DNA from: Desulfurobacteriaceae bacterium
Lineage (GTDB): Bacteria; Aquificota; Aquificia; Desulfurobacteriales; Desulfurobacteriaceae
Assembly (NCBI GenBank): GCA_027068415.1
Contig: JAMOTD010000009.1
Span: forward strand, 1-64,000
Direction of reading: 5' to 3'
Length of the DNA: 64,000 bases
The translations under genes were made by a program, and so were the position numbers. Of the stretch, positions 7,953 through 16,809 are shown in pieces. Below the pieces are notes generated by a model. That model saw only the letters and a program-made list of their open reading frames with translations, was not told the origin of the DNA and ran no database searches. The number at the start of each line of letters is the position of its first letter. Positions within the stretch are counted from its first letter, which is position 1.

Positions 7953-9335
7953 ATGAAAAAGACCCTTGCTCTTGCCACTTTAACGGCGGTTTCGCTGGTT
8001 GCACCCTCTTTTGCCGCCACAGATAGCGAAGTTCAACAGTTAAAACAGATGATTGAGGAGATGAGAAGGGAACTCCAGCAGGTAAGAGAGGAGAACAGAC
8101 AGCTAAAGCGAGAGATTGAGCAGCTGAAAGGAGTTAAGGGAGCTCCCGTAGCAAAAGCCTCAAGGGGCTTTATCAGCAAGCTCGGTAAAAAAGTGGATTT
8201 CTACGGATTTTTCAAAATTGACGCCGCCTACTCGGACTCTAAAGCGGCTGGGAAAGACTACATCCTCTTTGCCCTTCCGGAAATCGGTTCCTCAAACGAT
8301 GACGACTTCAACCTCAACTTCAAGCACAGCCGTTTCGGTTTCCTTATTAAGACTAAAGAGGGTGGCTACGACATAGTCGGGAATATGGAGTTTGACTTCT
8401 ACGGCGACATGTCTGGTAAAGACGACCCCAACAAGGCAGGCATAAGGGTCAGGAAGGCCTGGGTTCAGTTCGGTAGGGACGACTGGAACGTTCGCGCCGG
8501 TATGGACTGGATGCTCTTAAACCAGCTCTACCCCCACCTTTCAAACTTCCCTTCGGGAGCTCTCATGGGTAACATTGGTTACCGTATTCCCCAAGTCCGC
8601 TTTACGAAACTCTTTAACTTCAGCGGAAACAGGCTCACCACCCAGCTCGCCTTTGATAAGGTCTGGGGAGATGCCTGGAAAGACCCGCTTAAGCCCTACA
8701 TAGACACCGGCTCCGACTCGGGTCTTCCCGACGTTCAGGGCAGGATTGCCTACGACTTTGCCCTTGCAGGAGTTAAGCTCCACCTGGGAGCAATAGGCCA
8801 CTACGGTAAAGAGCAGGTTGACCTCGTCTCCGGAACTAAGTACCTTGACACCTACTCCTACGGTCTTGAGTTCGGAATTTCCCCAACAGGCTGGCTTTCC
8901 CTGACCGGTAAAATCTGGGCGGGAAGGAACCTGGGCGGTTGGTACACAGGAGGAGTGGGTCAGGGCGTTCTCTACGTCGATTCTCAGGGTCTTTACACGA
9001 AGTTGACAGATGTTAAAGACTCTAAGCCTACAGACGCCAAAGAGATTGACGCAAAGGGCGGCTGGGTTGAGCTTACCTTTAAACCCTCGCCCAAGTGGGT
9101 CTTCCACACCGGCTACGGAGTTGACAACCCCGATAACGACGACTTTAAGTACGGCTCTTCTGTCTATAAAAAAGCAAGGACGAAAAACACAATGTACTAC
9201 GCCAACGGCCTTTACAAGATGACCCCTTCCCTCGGCTTCATGCTTGAGTACCTGAGGGTTAAGACCGACTACGACTTCCTTGACGCCGACGGAACTGTCA
9301 ACAGGTTCCAGGGTAGCGTTCTCTACTTCTTCTAA
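7953..9335 (+). CDS. Porin-like outer-membrane beta-barrel with N-terminal coiled coil
   Basis: The start is ATG 7953, behind a strong GGGAGGTGG. An in-frame GTG at 7944 would bury the ribosome site. The 460-residue product has a signal peptide (MKKTLALATLTAV...SFA), then a coiled coil of about 40 residues rich in Glu, Gln and Arg. The rest is a long series of alternating amphipathic strands, beginning KVDFYGFFKIDAAYSD and closing SVLYFF with a terminal Phe. This is the usual build of trimeric porins with a periplasmic coiled coil. Substrate unknown. It is four bases or more from the thioesterase gene and may share its transcript. Confidence 0.85.
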   Translation: MKKTLALATLTAVSLVAPSFAATDSEVQQLKQMIEEMRRELQQVREENRQLKREIEQLKGVKGAPVAKASRGFISKLGKKVDFYGFFKIDAAYSDSKAAGKDYILFALPEIGSSNDDDFNLNFKHSRFGFLIKTKEGGYDIVGNMEFDFYGDMSGKDDPNKAGIRVRKAWVQFGRDDWNVRAGMDWMLLNQLYPHLSNFPSGALMGNIGYRIPQVRFTKLFNFSGNRLTTQLAFDKVWGDAWKDPLKPYIDTGSDSGLPDVQGRIAYDFALAGVKLHLGAIGHYGKEQVDLVSGTKYLDTYSYGLEFGISPTGWLSLTGKIWAGRNLGGWYTGGVGQGVLYVDSQGLYTKLTDVKDSKPTDAKEIDAKGGWVELTFKPSPKWVFHTGYGVDNPDNDDFKYGSSVYKKARTKNTMYYANGLYKMTPSLGFMLEYLRVKTDYDFLDADGTVNRFQGSVLYFF

Positions 9336-9341
9336 ACTTCG

Positions 9342-9359
9342 GGAGGGGAGTTTCCCTCC
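9342..9359 (+). terminator. Possible terminator after the porin gene
   Basis: GGAGGG-gagttt-CCCTCC forms a 6-bp GC stem seven bases past the porin stop codon and just before the end of the convergent minus-strand gene. There is no T-tract. Confidence 0.35.
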
Positions 9360-9368
9360 TGGCTCACA

Positions 9369-10541
9369 TTACCTCGTTTTAAATTGTTTTAGTTCTTTTT
9401 CAATGGATTGCAGTAAGTTAATTATTTGTTGATTTATTGAATGAAATTTTGTATTATCTTTACCAATGGTTTGGAAAGCTTCTTGTTCTATTTTTGATAT
9501 AGTAGTTATAAGAGTAATGGCTTTTTCTATTAAAAAACTAAGATCTGCATCATAAGGTATACCTGTAATTTCTTTGTTAAAGATTTTTAATATCGCTTCT
9601 TTATTGTCTCTATTAGCATCTGGATCATAACCAATGTTACATCTACTCGGATATTGATAGGATACATTTAGTTCTTCCTTAAAATTTTTGGAAATTTCAG
9701 CTATTAAGAGTAGTTTGAAAATGTCAATAACATATTCATAAACCTCAAGTAAATTTTCCTCATCTCCTGAATTGAACTGTCTTAGATGATTTATGATATC
9801 TCTGCTTAGTTTATTTAAATTTGTTGAACTGCATTTTTCTATAATTCGAGTGAAAAAGGCCTTTAATTTTTCTTTAGAGGGCTCCTTTTTGAGAGGAAAA
9901 GGTAAAGTAATGTTTTGGATTTGGTTTCCAAATAGAATTTCTACTTGCTTGCTTTCGGAATTATAGTTTACTTTGGCTAAAGTATGCTTTAGTTTTTCTA
10001 ATTCTGCTTTAATTTTAAGACTGAGTAGTTCCTTGATAAAGTTTGTAAAAAGCCTCTCATCCTTTTTTATGGTAATTCTACTTAAATTCTCATTAAACTT
10101 TGCTTTTGCAAGCTCTTCCTTTAAATTATTTAATATTTTCTCGATTTTTAAATAGAGTGTGTTAAACTTATGTATCTTCTCTTCTAAAGAGTAGATATCT
10201 TTCATTAGAATTTTCCACTTTTGGATTTCAGGAATTGATTCTTCCAAGAAGTTAATGCTTTCATTTATATTACTGAAAGTTTGCGAGCTAGAATTATTGT
10301 ACTCAGCGCTTAAATATTTTTTGGGTATTGATACCGTTAATATAAAGGTCAGCTTATTAAAATGGACTGAAATTCTACTGCTATTTGTATGCTCCACTTT
10401 AATCTTTGGTTGTGGATAAAGGTTTGTAAATTTATTTAATTTCTGATATAGTTCTATGATAGTAATTGTATTTTCTTCCGGATGAAATATAGCTTCAACA
10501 TTCTTAATTCCTTCTTTTTTCCATTCCAAAAACCTTTTCAT
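9369..10541 (-). CDS. AT-rich orphan gene, coiled-coil protein of unknown function
   Basis: The 390-residue product is not recognised. It is charged and mostly helical, with long Lys/Glu/Asn/Ile-rich runs (for example EKIHKFNTLYLKIEKILNNL and SLIEKAITLITTISKIEQE regions) and no signal peptide or membrane segment. Base and codon use differ sharply from the neighbours: A/T-ending codons, many Asn and Ile, and none of the GAGCTC sites found everywhere else. The gene stands alone between the porin and birA and points against both, which suggests recent horizontal gain. A defence or mobile-element accessory role is possible but only by analogy. Confidence 0.7.
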   Translation of the reverse strand: MKRFLEWKKEGIKNVEAIFHPEENTITIIELYQKLNKFTNLYPQPKIKVEHTNSSRISVHFNKLTFILTVSIPKKYLSAEYNNSSSQTFSNINESINFLEESIPEIQKWKILMKDIYSLEEKIHKFNTLYLKIEKILNNLKEELAKAKFNENLSRITIKKDERLFTNFIKELLSLKIKAELEKLKHTLAKVNYNSESKQVEILFGNQIQNITLPFPLKKEPSKEKLKAFFTRIIEKCSSTNLNKLSRDIINHLRQFNSGDEENLLEVYEYVIDIFKLLLIAEISKNFKEELNVSYQYPSRCNIGYDPDANRDNKEAILKIFNKEITGIPYDADLSFLIEKAITLITTISKIEQEAFQTIGKDNTKFHSINQQIINLLQSIEKELKQFKTR

Positions 10542-10633
10542 TTTTATATAACTCCTTATTATTGTTTATGCTACTTCTATTGAAGTCTTAGATTAAGAAC
10601 ATTATACTCAACTTTATTAGTCTGGAGGAAGTT

Positions 10634-11326
10634 TTGAGGGTTCTCTACTTTGAGGAGCTCCCCTCAACAAACGACTACCTCAAAACCGTTCCCTTTGAGC
10701 CCTTCCTCGGGGTTGTCGCCCTCTCTCAGACTGCCGGCAGGGGAAGGAGAGGCAGAAAGTGGCTCTCAGAAAGGGGTAAAGGGCTCTACTTTTCGGTTCT
10801 CTTTCCCCCTTTAAAGAGAAACTTAACCCTTACGGGCCTTGCCTTCGGCTACGCCGTTTATAAGACTCTTACAGAGCTCTCCCCCTCTTTCTACCTCAAG
10901 TGGCCCAACGACGTTTACATAAACGGCAGGAAGATTGCCGGAATCCTGCCCGAGCTCCTAAAAGAGAGACTCATCGTTGGCGTGGGGATTAACCTTCTCT
11001 ATACGGAGAAGAAGCTCTCAAACCTTACCCACCGGGCAACCTCCCTCTTCCTTGAGGGGATAGACTTTGACTACGAGAAGCTGGTTAATTCCCTCCATAA
11101 AAACCTCGTTGAGCTCTACCGGAAGCTTGAGAGAGGAGAGTTCTCTCCCGCCCTCTTTGAAAAGGCCTGCCCTTTAATAGGGCATGAGATAACGGTAATT
11201 GAGGGGGAAAAAGTTTATAATGCACTTGCCTTAGGGATAGATAAGGAAGGAGCCCTGATTGTTGAGACAGAAAGCGGCATAAAAAGGCTCTTTTCTGCCG
11301 AGGTCTCTGTCAGAGAGGTGAAATGA
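10634..11326 (+). CDS. birA: Biotin--[acetyl-CoA-carboxylase] ligase
   Basis: The 230-residue single-domain biotin protein ligase has the biotinyl-AMP loop QTAGRGRRGRKWLS, then KGLYFSVLFPP and KWPNDVYINGRKIAGIL, all diagnostic. No DNA-binding N-terminal domain is present, so it is the catalytic-only type and not a repressor. The start codon is TTG 10634 with GGAGGAA four bases upstream. It overlaps the HD-domain gene by ATGA. It attaches biotin to carboxyl-carrier proteins such as those of acetyl-CoA or pyruvate carboxylase. Confidence 0.93.
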   Translation: MRVLYFEELPSTNDYLKTVPFEPFLGVVALSQTAGRGRRGRKWLSERGKGLYFSVLFPPLKRNLTLTGLAFGYAVYKTLTELSPSFYLKWPNDVYINGRKIAGILPELLKERLIVGVGINLLYTEKKLSNLTHRATSLFLEGIDFDYEKLVNSLHKNLVELYRKLERGEFSPALFEKACPLIGHEITVIEGEKVYNALALGIDKEGALIVETESGIKRLFSAEVSVREVK

Positions 11327-11994
11327 GAGAGGTTGAGTTTCCGACTTACAGGGAGCTCTTAAAGGATAAAAGGATTCTCTACTACATTGAGAGGGCCGAC
11401 TACTTCCTTGAGAGAATGGGCTACACCGACCACGGAATAAAACACGTAGGCTGGGTTGCCCAGAAGGCCAGGGAGCTCCTTCTGACGATCACCGGAGACA
11501 GGCGCCTTGCCGAGCTTGCCGGAGTTGCCGGCCTCCTCCACGACATCGGCCACGTCGTAAGCCGCCACGACCACGCCCAGAGCGGTGCCCTCCTTGCCTA
11601 CCAGCTCCTAAAGGGCAGGGGCTACCTTGACGACGACTTAACCGAAATAACCTTTGCAATCGGAAACCACGAGGAGGGAACCGGAGAGCCCGCAACCGAA
11701 GTTGCCGCCGCCCTCGTGATTGCCGATAAGTCCCACGTCCACAGGACGAGGGTAAGGAGCTCCAAAACAATCTACGAGGACATTCACGATAGGGTCAACT
11801 ATGCCGTCCTCTACTCAAACCTCCTTGTTGATAAGAGAGAGAGGGTGGTGAAACTCGTTCTCAGAATTGATACTGAAATTTCCGACCTTTTGGACTACTT
11901 TTCTATATTCCAGCCCCGAATGGAGATGTGCCGCAGAGCTACCCGAGTTTTGGGCTACCGGTTCAGGATTAGAATTAACGACACCGACCTTTAG
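11323..11994 (+). CDS. HD-domain phosphohydrolase
   Basis: The 223-residue protein contains an HD metal site: HGIKHVGWV supplies the first His, LLHDIGHVVSRHDHAQSG the HD pair with further His, and IGNHEEGTG a downstream His. Such domains hydrolyse phosphoester bonds in nucleotides, or bind them. The natural substrate is not indicated. It lies in a tight run with birA and metV, an assortment with no obvious shared pathway. Confidence 0.8.
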   Translation: MREVEFPTYRELLKDKRILYYIERADYFLERMGYTDHGIKHVGWVAQKARELLLTITGDRRLAELAGVAGLLHDIGHVVSRHDHAQSGALLAYQLLKGRGYLDDDLTEITFAIGNHEEGTGEPATEVAAALVIADKSHVHRTRVRSSKTIYEDIHDRVNYAVLYSNLLVDKRERVVKLVLRIDTEISDLLDYFSIFQPRMEMCRRATRVLGYRFRIRINDTDL

Positions 11995-12003
11995 GGGAGT
12001 TTG

Positions 12004-12654
12004 ATGGTAACTGTAAAGCTGAAGCCGATGGTTGAAATTCTGGAGCTCCTAAAACCCTACGAAAGGGTTTTCGTTATAGGCTGTCAGCTGGGCTCGGGAA
12101 GGTGCAAAAACGGAGGTTTAAGGGAAGCCTTTAAAGTCGCCGGATACCTTGAGCTCCACGGTTTTAAGATAACCGGGGTAAAGAGCCCGGGGGGAACCTG
12201 TATCCTTGAGAGGATTGATGCCCCCGAAAAGAGCCTCATTAAAGAGGCCGAGAGTTCCTCAGACGCAATTCTCTCCCTTGCCTGCGGTGCCGGAACCCAG
12301 CTCATTGCCGAAAACGTCTCAATTCCCGTTATTACTGGCGTTAACACCCTCTTTATCGGGGTTGAGAGGGAGAGGAAGTACTTTGACGAATACTGTATAG
12401 CCTGCGGAGACTGTGTGATTTCCGAAACGGGGGGAATCTGCCCCGTTGCCCGCTGTCCCAAATCCCTCATAAACGGCCCCTGCGGAGGGGCTATTGCAGG
12501 AAAGTGTGAAGTTGATCCATCAATTCCCTGCATCTGGTACAAAATAGAGAGCCGCCTGAAGGAGCTCGGCTCCTTAAAGAGCGTTGAAAAGAGGGCTCCC
12601 CTCAAAGACTACCGCTCCTGCGTCTACCCCAGAAGGCTCGTTCTGGAGGAGTAG
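12004..12654 (+). CDS. metV: MetV-type methylenetetrahydrofolate reductase zinc/Fe-S subunit
   Basis: The start is taken as ATG 12004 because GGGGAG ends five bases earlier. The TTG at 12001 is too close. The product (216 residues) has an N-terminal region with GCQLGSGRCKNGGLREAF and CGAGTQLIAENVSIPVITGVNT. The C-terminal Cys array is YCIACGDC...GGICPVARCPKSL.NGPCGG...KCEVD, the hallmark of the MTHFR C-terminal (MetV) family. In acetogens MetV partners MetF in methylenetetrahydrofolate reduction. The next gene is metF, so the same complex is likely here. Confidence 0.9.
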   Translation: MVTVKLKPMVEILELLKPYERVFVIGCQLGSGRCKNGGLREAFKVAGYLELHGFKITGVKSPGGTCILERIDAPEKSLIKEAESSSDAILSLACGAGTQLIAENVSIPVITGVNTLFIGVERERKYFDEYCIACGDCVISETGGICPVARCPKSLINGPCGGAIAGKCEVDPSIPCIWYKIESRLKELGSLKSVEKRAPLKDYRSCVYPRRLVLEE

Positions 12655-12657
12655 CGA

Positions 12658-13539
12658 TTGAAGTTCAGGGAAACAGTAAACTCTGGAAAGTTCGTAATAA
12701 CCGTTGAGGTTGCCCCTCCGAGGGGAACAGACTACCGGGAGGTAATCTCTGCCCTTGAGCCCCTAAAGGGTAAAGTTGACGCCTTCAACGTTACCGACTG
12801 CCAGCGCTCAATGGTCAGAATGTCTGCCCTCTCAATGGCGAAGCTCCTCCTTGACTCGGGCTACGAGCCGGTTCTCCAGATGACCTGCCGGGACAGGAAC
12901 AGGATTGCTCTTCAATCGGAGCTCTTAGGGGCGTGGGCTTTAGGAGTAGAGAACCTCTGCCTAATGACCGGCGACTTCACAACACTGGGCGACCAGCCCG
13001 ACTCAAAGCCGGTCTTTGACCTTGACTCTGTCCAGCTCATAGAGCTTGCCCGAACTCTTAACTCCGGAAAGCTCTTGAACGGTAAGGAATTAAACGGCAA
13101 ACCCTCTTTTTTTATCGGGGCCGTTCACAACCCCTTTGCCGGTCCCGAGCTTCTTCAAACCCTGAAGCTCAAGAAGAAAATTGAGGCAGGAGCCCGCTTT
13201 ATTCAGACCCAGCCCGTTTACGAACTTCAAGTCGCCCGAGAGGTTCACGAGCTTATTTCCTCTTTGGGAGCCGTTCCCCTTATCGGCCTTCTGCCCATAA
13301 AGAGCCTGAAGATGGCAAACTTCATGAAGAAGCTCAACCCTACTTCCGTTCCGTCCTCCCTCGTTGAGGGACTTGAGAAGGCCTCAAACCCGGCGCTCTA
13401 CGGCTGGGAGTACACCTTAGACCTTGCAAGGGGAGTTTCGGAGTTTGGCTCCGGAGTCCACTTTATGCTGGTAGGAAGGGTAAAGGAGCTTGCCGACTTC
13501 ATTGATGAGCTGAGGAACAACAAAGGAGAGGGGAATTAA
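12658..13539 (+). CDS. metF: Methylenetetrahydrofolate reductase
   Basis: The 293-residue TIM-barrel protein of the MTHFR family begins FVITVEVAPPRGTDYREV. It has the conserved NVTDCQRSMVRMSALS, QMTCRDRNRIALQSELLGA and ENLCLMTGDF stretches, then FIQTQPVYEL. It makes 5-methyl-THF, either for methionine or for a methyl branch of C1 metabolism. The start codon is TTG 12658 with GGAGGAG six bases upstream. It is preceded by metV and overlaps uppS by one base of the stop codon (TAATG). Confidence 0.94.
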   Translation: MKFRETVNSGKFVITVEVAPPRGTDYREVISALEPLKGKVDAFNVTDCQRSMVRMSALSMAKLLLDSGYEPVLQMTCRDRNRIALQSELLGAWALGVENLCLMTGDFTTLGDQPDSKPVFDLDSVQLIELARTLNSGKLLNGKELNGKPSFFIGAVHNPFAGPELLQTLKLKKKIEAGARFIQTQPVYELQVAREVHELISSLGAVPLIGLLPIKSLKMANFMKKLNPTSVPSSLVEGLEKASNPALYGWEYTLDLARGVSEFGSGVHFMLVGRVKELADFIDELRNNKGEGN

Positions 13540-14231
13540 TGGAGATTTCCAACCTTCCCGCCCACGTGGGAATAATAATGGACGGAAACGGCCGCTGGGC
13601 CAGGCAGAGGGGACTTCCCAGAATAGAGGGACACAGAGTCGGAGCTCAGACTACCGAAGAAATAGTTATCGCCGCAAGTAAAATCGGCATTAAGTACCTC
13701 TCCCTCTTTGCTTTCTCAACTGAGAACTGGAAAAGGCCTAAGGAGGAGGTTGAATTCCTCTTCCACCTGATGTACGAGTACGTTAAAAGCAAGCTCTCCC
13801 TTTTCCTTGAGAACAACGTCCGGTTTCGTGCAATGGGCAGGCTCTGGGAGCTCCCCCCCTACCTTCAGGAAGGCTTTAAGGAGATGGAGGAAAAAACCTC
13901 CCACTGTAGCGGTATGACTGCCGTCTTTGCCGTTAACTACGGCGGAAAGCAGGAGATTTTGGACGCCGTAAACAGGGCAATTAAAGACGGGCACGCCGAG
14001 ATAACCGAGGAGGTTTTAAGGAGATACCTCTACGTTCCCGAGCTGCCCGACCTTGACCTCCTAATCAGAACCAGCGGGGAGCTCCGCATCTCCAACTTCC
14101 TCATCTGGCAGTCTGCCTACACCGAGCTCTGGTTTACCGAGACTCTCTGGCCCGACTTTACCGAGGAGGAGTTCAGGAGAGCCCTCCTTGACTACTCAAA
14201 GAGGGAAAGGAGGTTCGGCGGTATAAAATGA
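13539..14231 (+). CDS. uppS: Isoprenyl transferase (undecaprenyl diphosphate synthase)
   Basis: The 230-residue cis-prenyltransferase has the signature HVGIIMDGNGRWARQRGLPR (catalytic Asp in MDGNGRWA), then SLFAFSTENWKRPKEEV and the C-terminal RTSGELRISNFLIWQSAYTE and WPDFTEEEF blocks. It builds the C55 lipid carrier for peptidoglycan and surface polysaccharide. It is coupled to cdsA downstream by a four-base overlap, the usual bacterial order. Confidence 0.96.
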   Translation: MEISNLPAHVGIIMDGNGRWARQRGLPRIEGHRVGAQTTEEIVIAASKIGIKYLSLFAFSTENWKRPKEEVEFLFHLMYEYVKSKLSLFLENNVRFRAMGRLWELPPYLQEGFKEMEEKTSHCSGMTAVFAVNYGGKQEILDAVNRAIKDGHAEITEEVLRRYLYVPELPDLDLLIRTSGELRISNFLIWQSAYTELWFTETLWPDFTEEEFRRALLDYSKRERRFGGIK

Positions 14232-15052
14232 AAGACAGGATAATCGGAGCTTTCATCGTAGTCGTTTACGCCCTCCTCATGTACCTCCTCCCCTACAACT
14301 ACTACTACTCTCTCGTCTACCTCCTCGGAGTCTTTATGACTGTTGAACTCTTTAAAATCTCCTCCCACGAGAAGCTCCTGACCTGGGGGGTTCTCCTCTT
14401 TTCAATAGCCTACTTTATAGCCGTGAACCTTCCTGCCATCCTCTCGCTCCTCTCAACCCTCTTTTCCTCCCTCTCAATTCTCTTTTACAGCGGAACTTTC
14501 TTCTCCTACCTTCTGATTATTCTCCCCGCTTTCTTTTCCCTATCGCTTCTCTTTCTCTCCCTTTTAACCTACGGGGAGGTTAAGAGTGGCTTCTTTCCCG
14601 TTCTTTTTTTCCTCGTCTACATCACTTTCGGCACGGTTGCCCTTGCAAAGCTCACAAAACCCTACTTTCTCCTCCTCCTCTCAATCGTCTGGAGTACCGA
14701 TACTTTTGCTTACCTCGTGGGTAAGTACTTCGGAAAGAGGAGGATTACTCCGACAGTCAGCCCCAAAAAGACCCTTGAGGGCTCACTCGGAGGGAGCGCT
14801 GCCGGAGCTCTTCTCTCCCTCTTTATAGGCTCAAAACTCGGCCTTTTTGAGCCATCCTTGGAGAGTTTTCTCCTCTTAACCTTCCTTACCGTCGTCTCCC
14901 AGCTGGGAGACCTCCTTGAGAGCGCTTTAAAGAGGCTCTTCGGAGTCAAGGACTCGGGAAGTACAATTCCCGGCCACGGGGGAGTTCTTGACAGACTTGA
15001 CAGCACCCTTGCGGTTGCTCCATTTCTCCTCGTTATGGGAGGTCTATCGTGA
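14228..15052 (+). CDS. cdsA: Phosphatidate cytidylyltransferase
   Basis: The 274-residue protein has seven or so membrane segments. The C-terminal CDP-DAG synthase signature reads SPKKTLEGSLGG, then QLGDLLESALKRLFGVKDSG and PGHGGVLDRLDS. It converts phosphatidate and CTP to CDP-diacylglycerol in the inner membrane. It overlaps uppS upstream and hypE downstream by four bases each, so lipid-carrier, phospholipid and hydrogenase-maturation genes share one transcript. Confidence 0.95.
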   Translation: MKDRIIGAFIVVVYALLMYLLPYNYYYSLVYLLGVFMTVELFKISSHEKLLTWGVLLFSIAYFIAVNLPAILSLLSTLFSSLSILFYSGTFFSYLLIILPAFFSLSLLFLSLLTYGEVKSGFFPVLFFLVYITFGTVALAKLTKPYFLLLLSIVWSTDTFAYLVGKYFGKRRITPTVSPKKTLEGSLGGSAAGALLSLFIGSKLGLFEPSLESFLLLTFLTVVSQLGDLLESALKRLFGVKDSGSTIPGHGGVLDRLDSTLAVAPFLLVMGGLS

Positions 15053-16035
15053 AAAGAGTAGAGATTGGACACGGAAGCGGCGGCAAACTTACAAAAGAGC
15101 TGATAGAGAACCTCTTCCTCAAACACTTCGGCTCGCCGGCCCTCCACACCCTCTCGGACTCAACCTACGCTCCCGGGTTTAGGAAACTTGCAATTACTAC
15201 CGACAGCTACGTCGTTCAGCCTCTCTTCTTTCCCGGCGGGAACATCGGGAAGCTTTCGGTCAGCGGAACGATAAACGACCTTACCGTGGGGGGAGCTCTC
15301 CCCAAATACTTAACCGCCGGTTTCATAATTGAAGAGGGCTTCCCGATTGAGGAGCTTGAAAAAATCGTCTCCTCAATGGCACAAACGGCCAAAGAGGCCG
15401 GAGTAGAAATCATTGCCGGCGATACAAAGGTTGTAGAAAAGGGTAAGTGCGACGGCGTTTATATAAACACGGCCGGGGTAGGGGAGGTTGTTAGGGAGCT
15501 CTCCCCCAAACTGATTAAACCCGGCGACAGGGTAATAGTCACCGGAACCGTCGGAGACCACGGAATTGCAATCTCCCTTGCAAGGGAAGAGTTTGAGCTT
15601 GAAGTTCCGACAGAAAGCGACTGTGCGCCCTTAAACTCCCTTTTAACTCCCCTCTTTGAGCTTTCCGGCCTTCGCTTCATGAGGGACCCTACAAGGGGCG
15701 GCCTTGCAACGGTGGTAATTGAGATGTGTGAGTCTGCGGGGCTCGGAGCTCTCCTCTTTGAGGAGGAAATCCCAGTAAGGGAAGACGTAAAGTTCGTCTG
15801 CGATATGCTCGGCTACGACCCCCTCTACCTTGCAAACGAGGGTAAGGCCGTTATCATCGTCTCTCCTGAAGATAGCGAAAAAGCCCTTGAGCTCCTTCAC
15901 TCCCATCCTCTCGGGAAGGATGCCCGTATAATCGGTGAAATTACAGAGGATAAAGACGTTCTCTTAAAAACTTCGGTCGGCGGTCTTAGAAGGCTTGAGC
16001 TCCTTGAGGAAGACCCCCTGCCGAGGATTTGCTAA
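15049..16035 (+). CDS. hypE: Hydrogenase maturation protein HypE
   Basis: The 328-residue AIR-synthase-like ATPase begins with IGHGSGGKLTKELI and carries MRDPTRGGLATVV. It ends with the short tail PRIC, whose terminal Cys accepts the carbamoyl group that becomes the cyanide ligand of [NiFe] hydrogenase. The C-terminal Cys is intact. The partner hypD is two genes downstream, while hypF, hypC, hypA and hypB are not in the window. Confidence 0.97.
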   Translation: MKRVEIGHGSGGKLTKELIENLFLKHFGSPALHTLSDSTYAPGFRKLAITTDSYVVQPLFFPGGNIGKLSVSGTINDLTVGGALPKYLTAGFIIEEGFPIEELEKIVSSMAQTAKEAGVEIIAGDTKVVEKGKCDGVYINTAGVGEVVRELSPKLIKPGDRVIVTGTVGDHGIAISLAREEFELEVPTESDCAPLNSLLTPLFELSGLRFMRDPTRGGLATVVIEMCESAGLGALLFEEEIPVREDVKFVCDMLGYDPLYLANEGKAVIIVSPEDSEKALELLHSHPLGKDARIIGEITEDKDVLLKTSVGGLRRLELLEEDPLPRIC

Positions 16036-16809
16036 ATGGTTGAGCCCTTTGAAGTCCTGAGAATTCTCATAGTCTCCTACACTTTCGTTTTAGCGGTAAT
16101 CCTCTTTGACAGGAAGTTCTCCATCGGCCTGTGGAGGGAGCTCCTTACCTCCTCCCTCCTCTCACTCCTCCAGCTAATCCTCATCGGCTTTCTAATCCTT
16201 TTCTTCCTCAAACTCCGCCACCCTATTTACAACTTCCTCTTCGTCCTCTTTTTCTACTTTAACGCCTCCCTGATTTCCCTTAAGCGCTTCAACCTCCCCT
16301 TCTCAAAACTCAAAACCTTTCTCCTGATTTTTATCTCAATTTCAACTCTTTCAACTTTTGCCCTTTTCCTCCTCTACCTGGCCGGAATTCTAAAGCCGAA
16401 AGCCACCTCAATAATCCCCCTTGCCGGGATAGTCACTGCCGCGGGAATGAGGAGCCTCTCCCTTGCCTTTAAGTACTACGGAACCCGCCTTAAAGACCTT
16501 GAGGAGATAGTTTTAGGTATGGCGGCTTTGGGAGCTCCCGACATTGAAATCTTCAAATTCGTCTTCCGCCAGCTCATAGACGACATCACCGTTCCCGTCA
16601 GAGACATGTTCCGCTCTGCCGGAATAGTCCACATTCCCGGAGTTATGGTGGGCCTTCTCCTTGCGGGAGTCTTTCCCCTGAAGGCGGCTCTCGTCCAGTT
16701 TGCAATCCTCAGCACGATGGTTTTCCAGTTTACATTTACTCCCGCTTTTGCTTTAATTCTCCTTGTGTTCCTTTTCGGGATAAAGTTCCCCTACCCGGAG
16801 ACAAGATGA
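16036..16809 (+). CDS. FetB/UPF0014-type membrane permease
   Basis: The 257-residue integral membrane protein has the family-specific second half: IIPLAGIVTAAGMRSLSLAF, then a helical region ending ALGAPDIEIFKFVFRQ, then HIPGVMVGLLLAGVFPLKAA. FetB is the permease of an ABC exporter linked to iron handling. No FetA ATPase gene is adjacent here. The start codon directly follows the hypE stop, and the end overlaps hypD by four bases, so this gene is embedded in the hyp set. A metal-related role in hydrogenase maturation is conceivable but inferred. Confidence 0.8.
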   Translation: MVEPFEVLRILIVSYTFVLAVILFDRKFSIGLWRELLTSSLLSLLQLILIGFLILFFLKLRHPIYNFLFVLFFYFNASLISLKRFNLPFSKLKTFLLIFISISTLSTFALFLLYLAGILKPKATSIIPLAGIVTAAGMRSLSLAFKYYGTRLKDLEEIVLGMAALGAPDIEIFKFVFRQLIDDITVPVRDMFRSAGIVHIPGVMVGLLLAGVFPLKAALVQFAILSTMVFQFTFTPAFALILLVFLFGIKFPYPETR

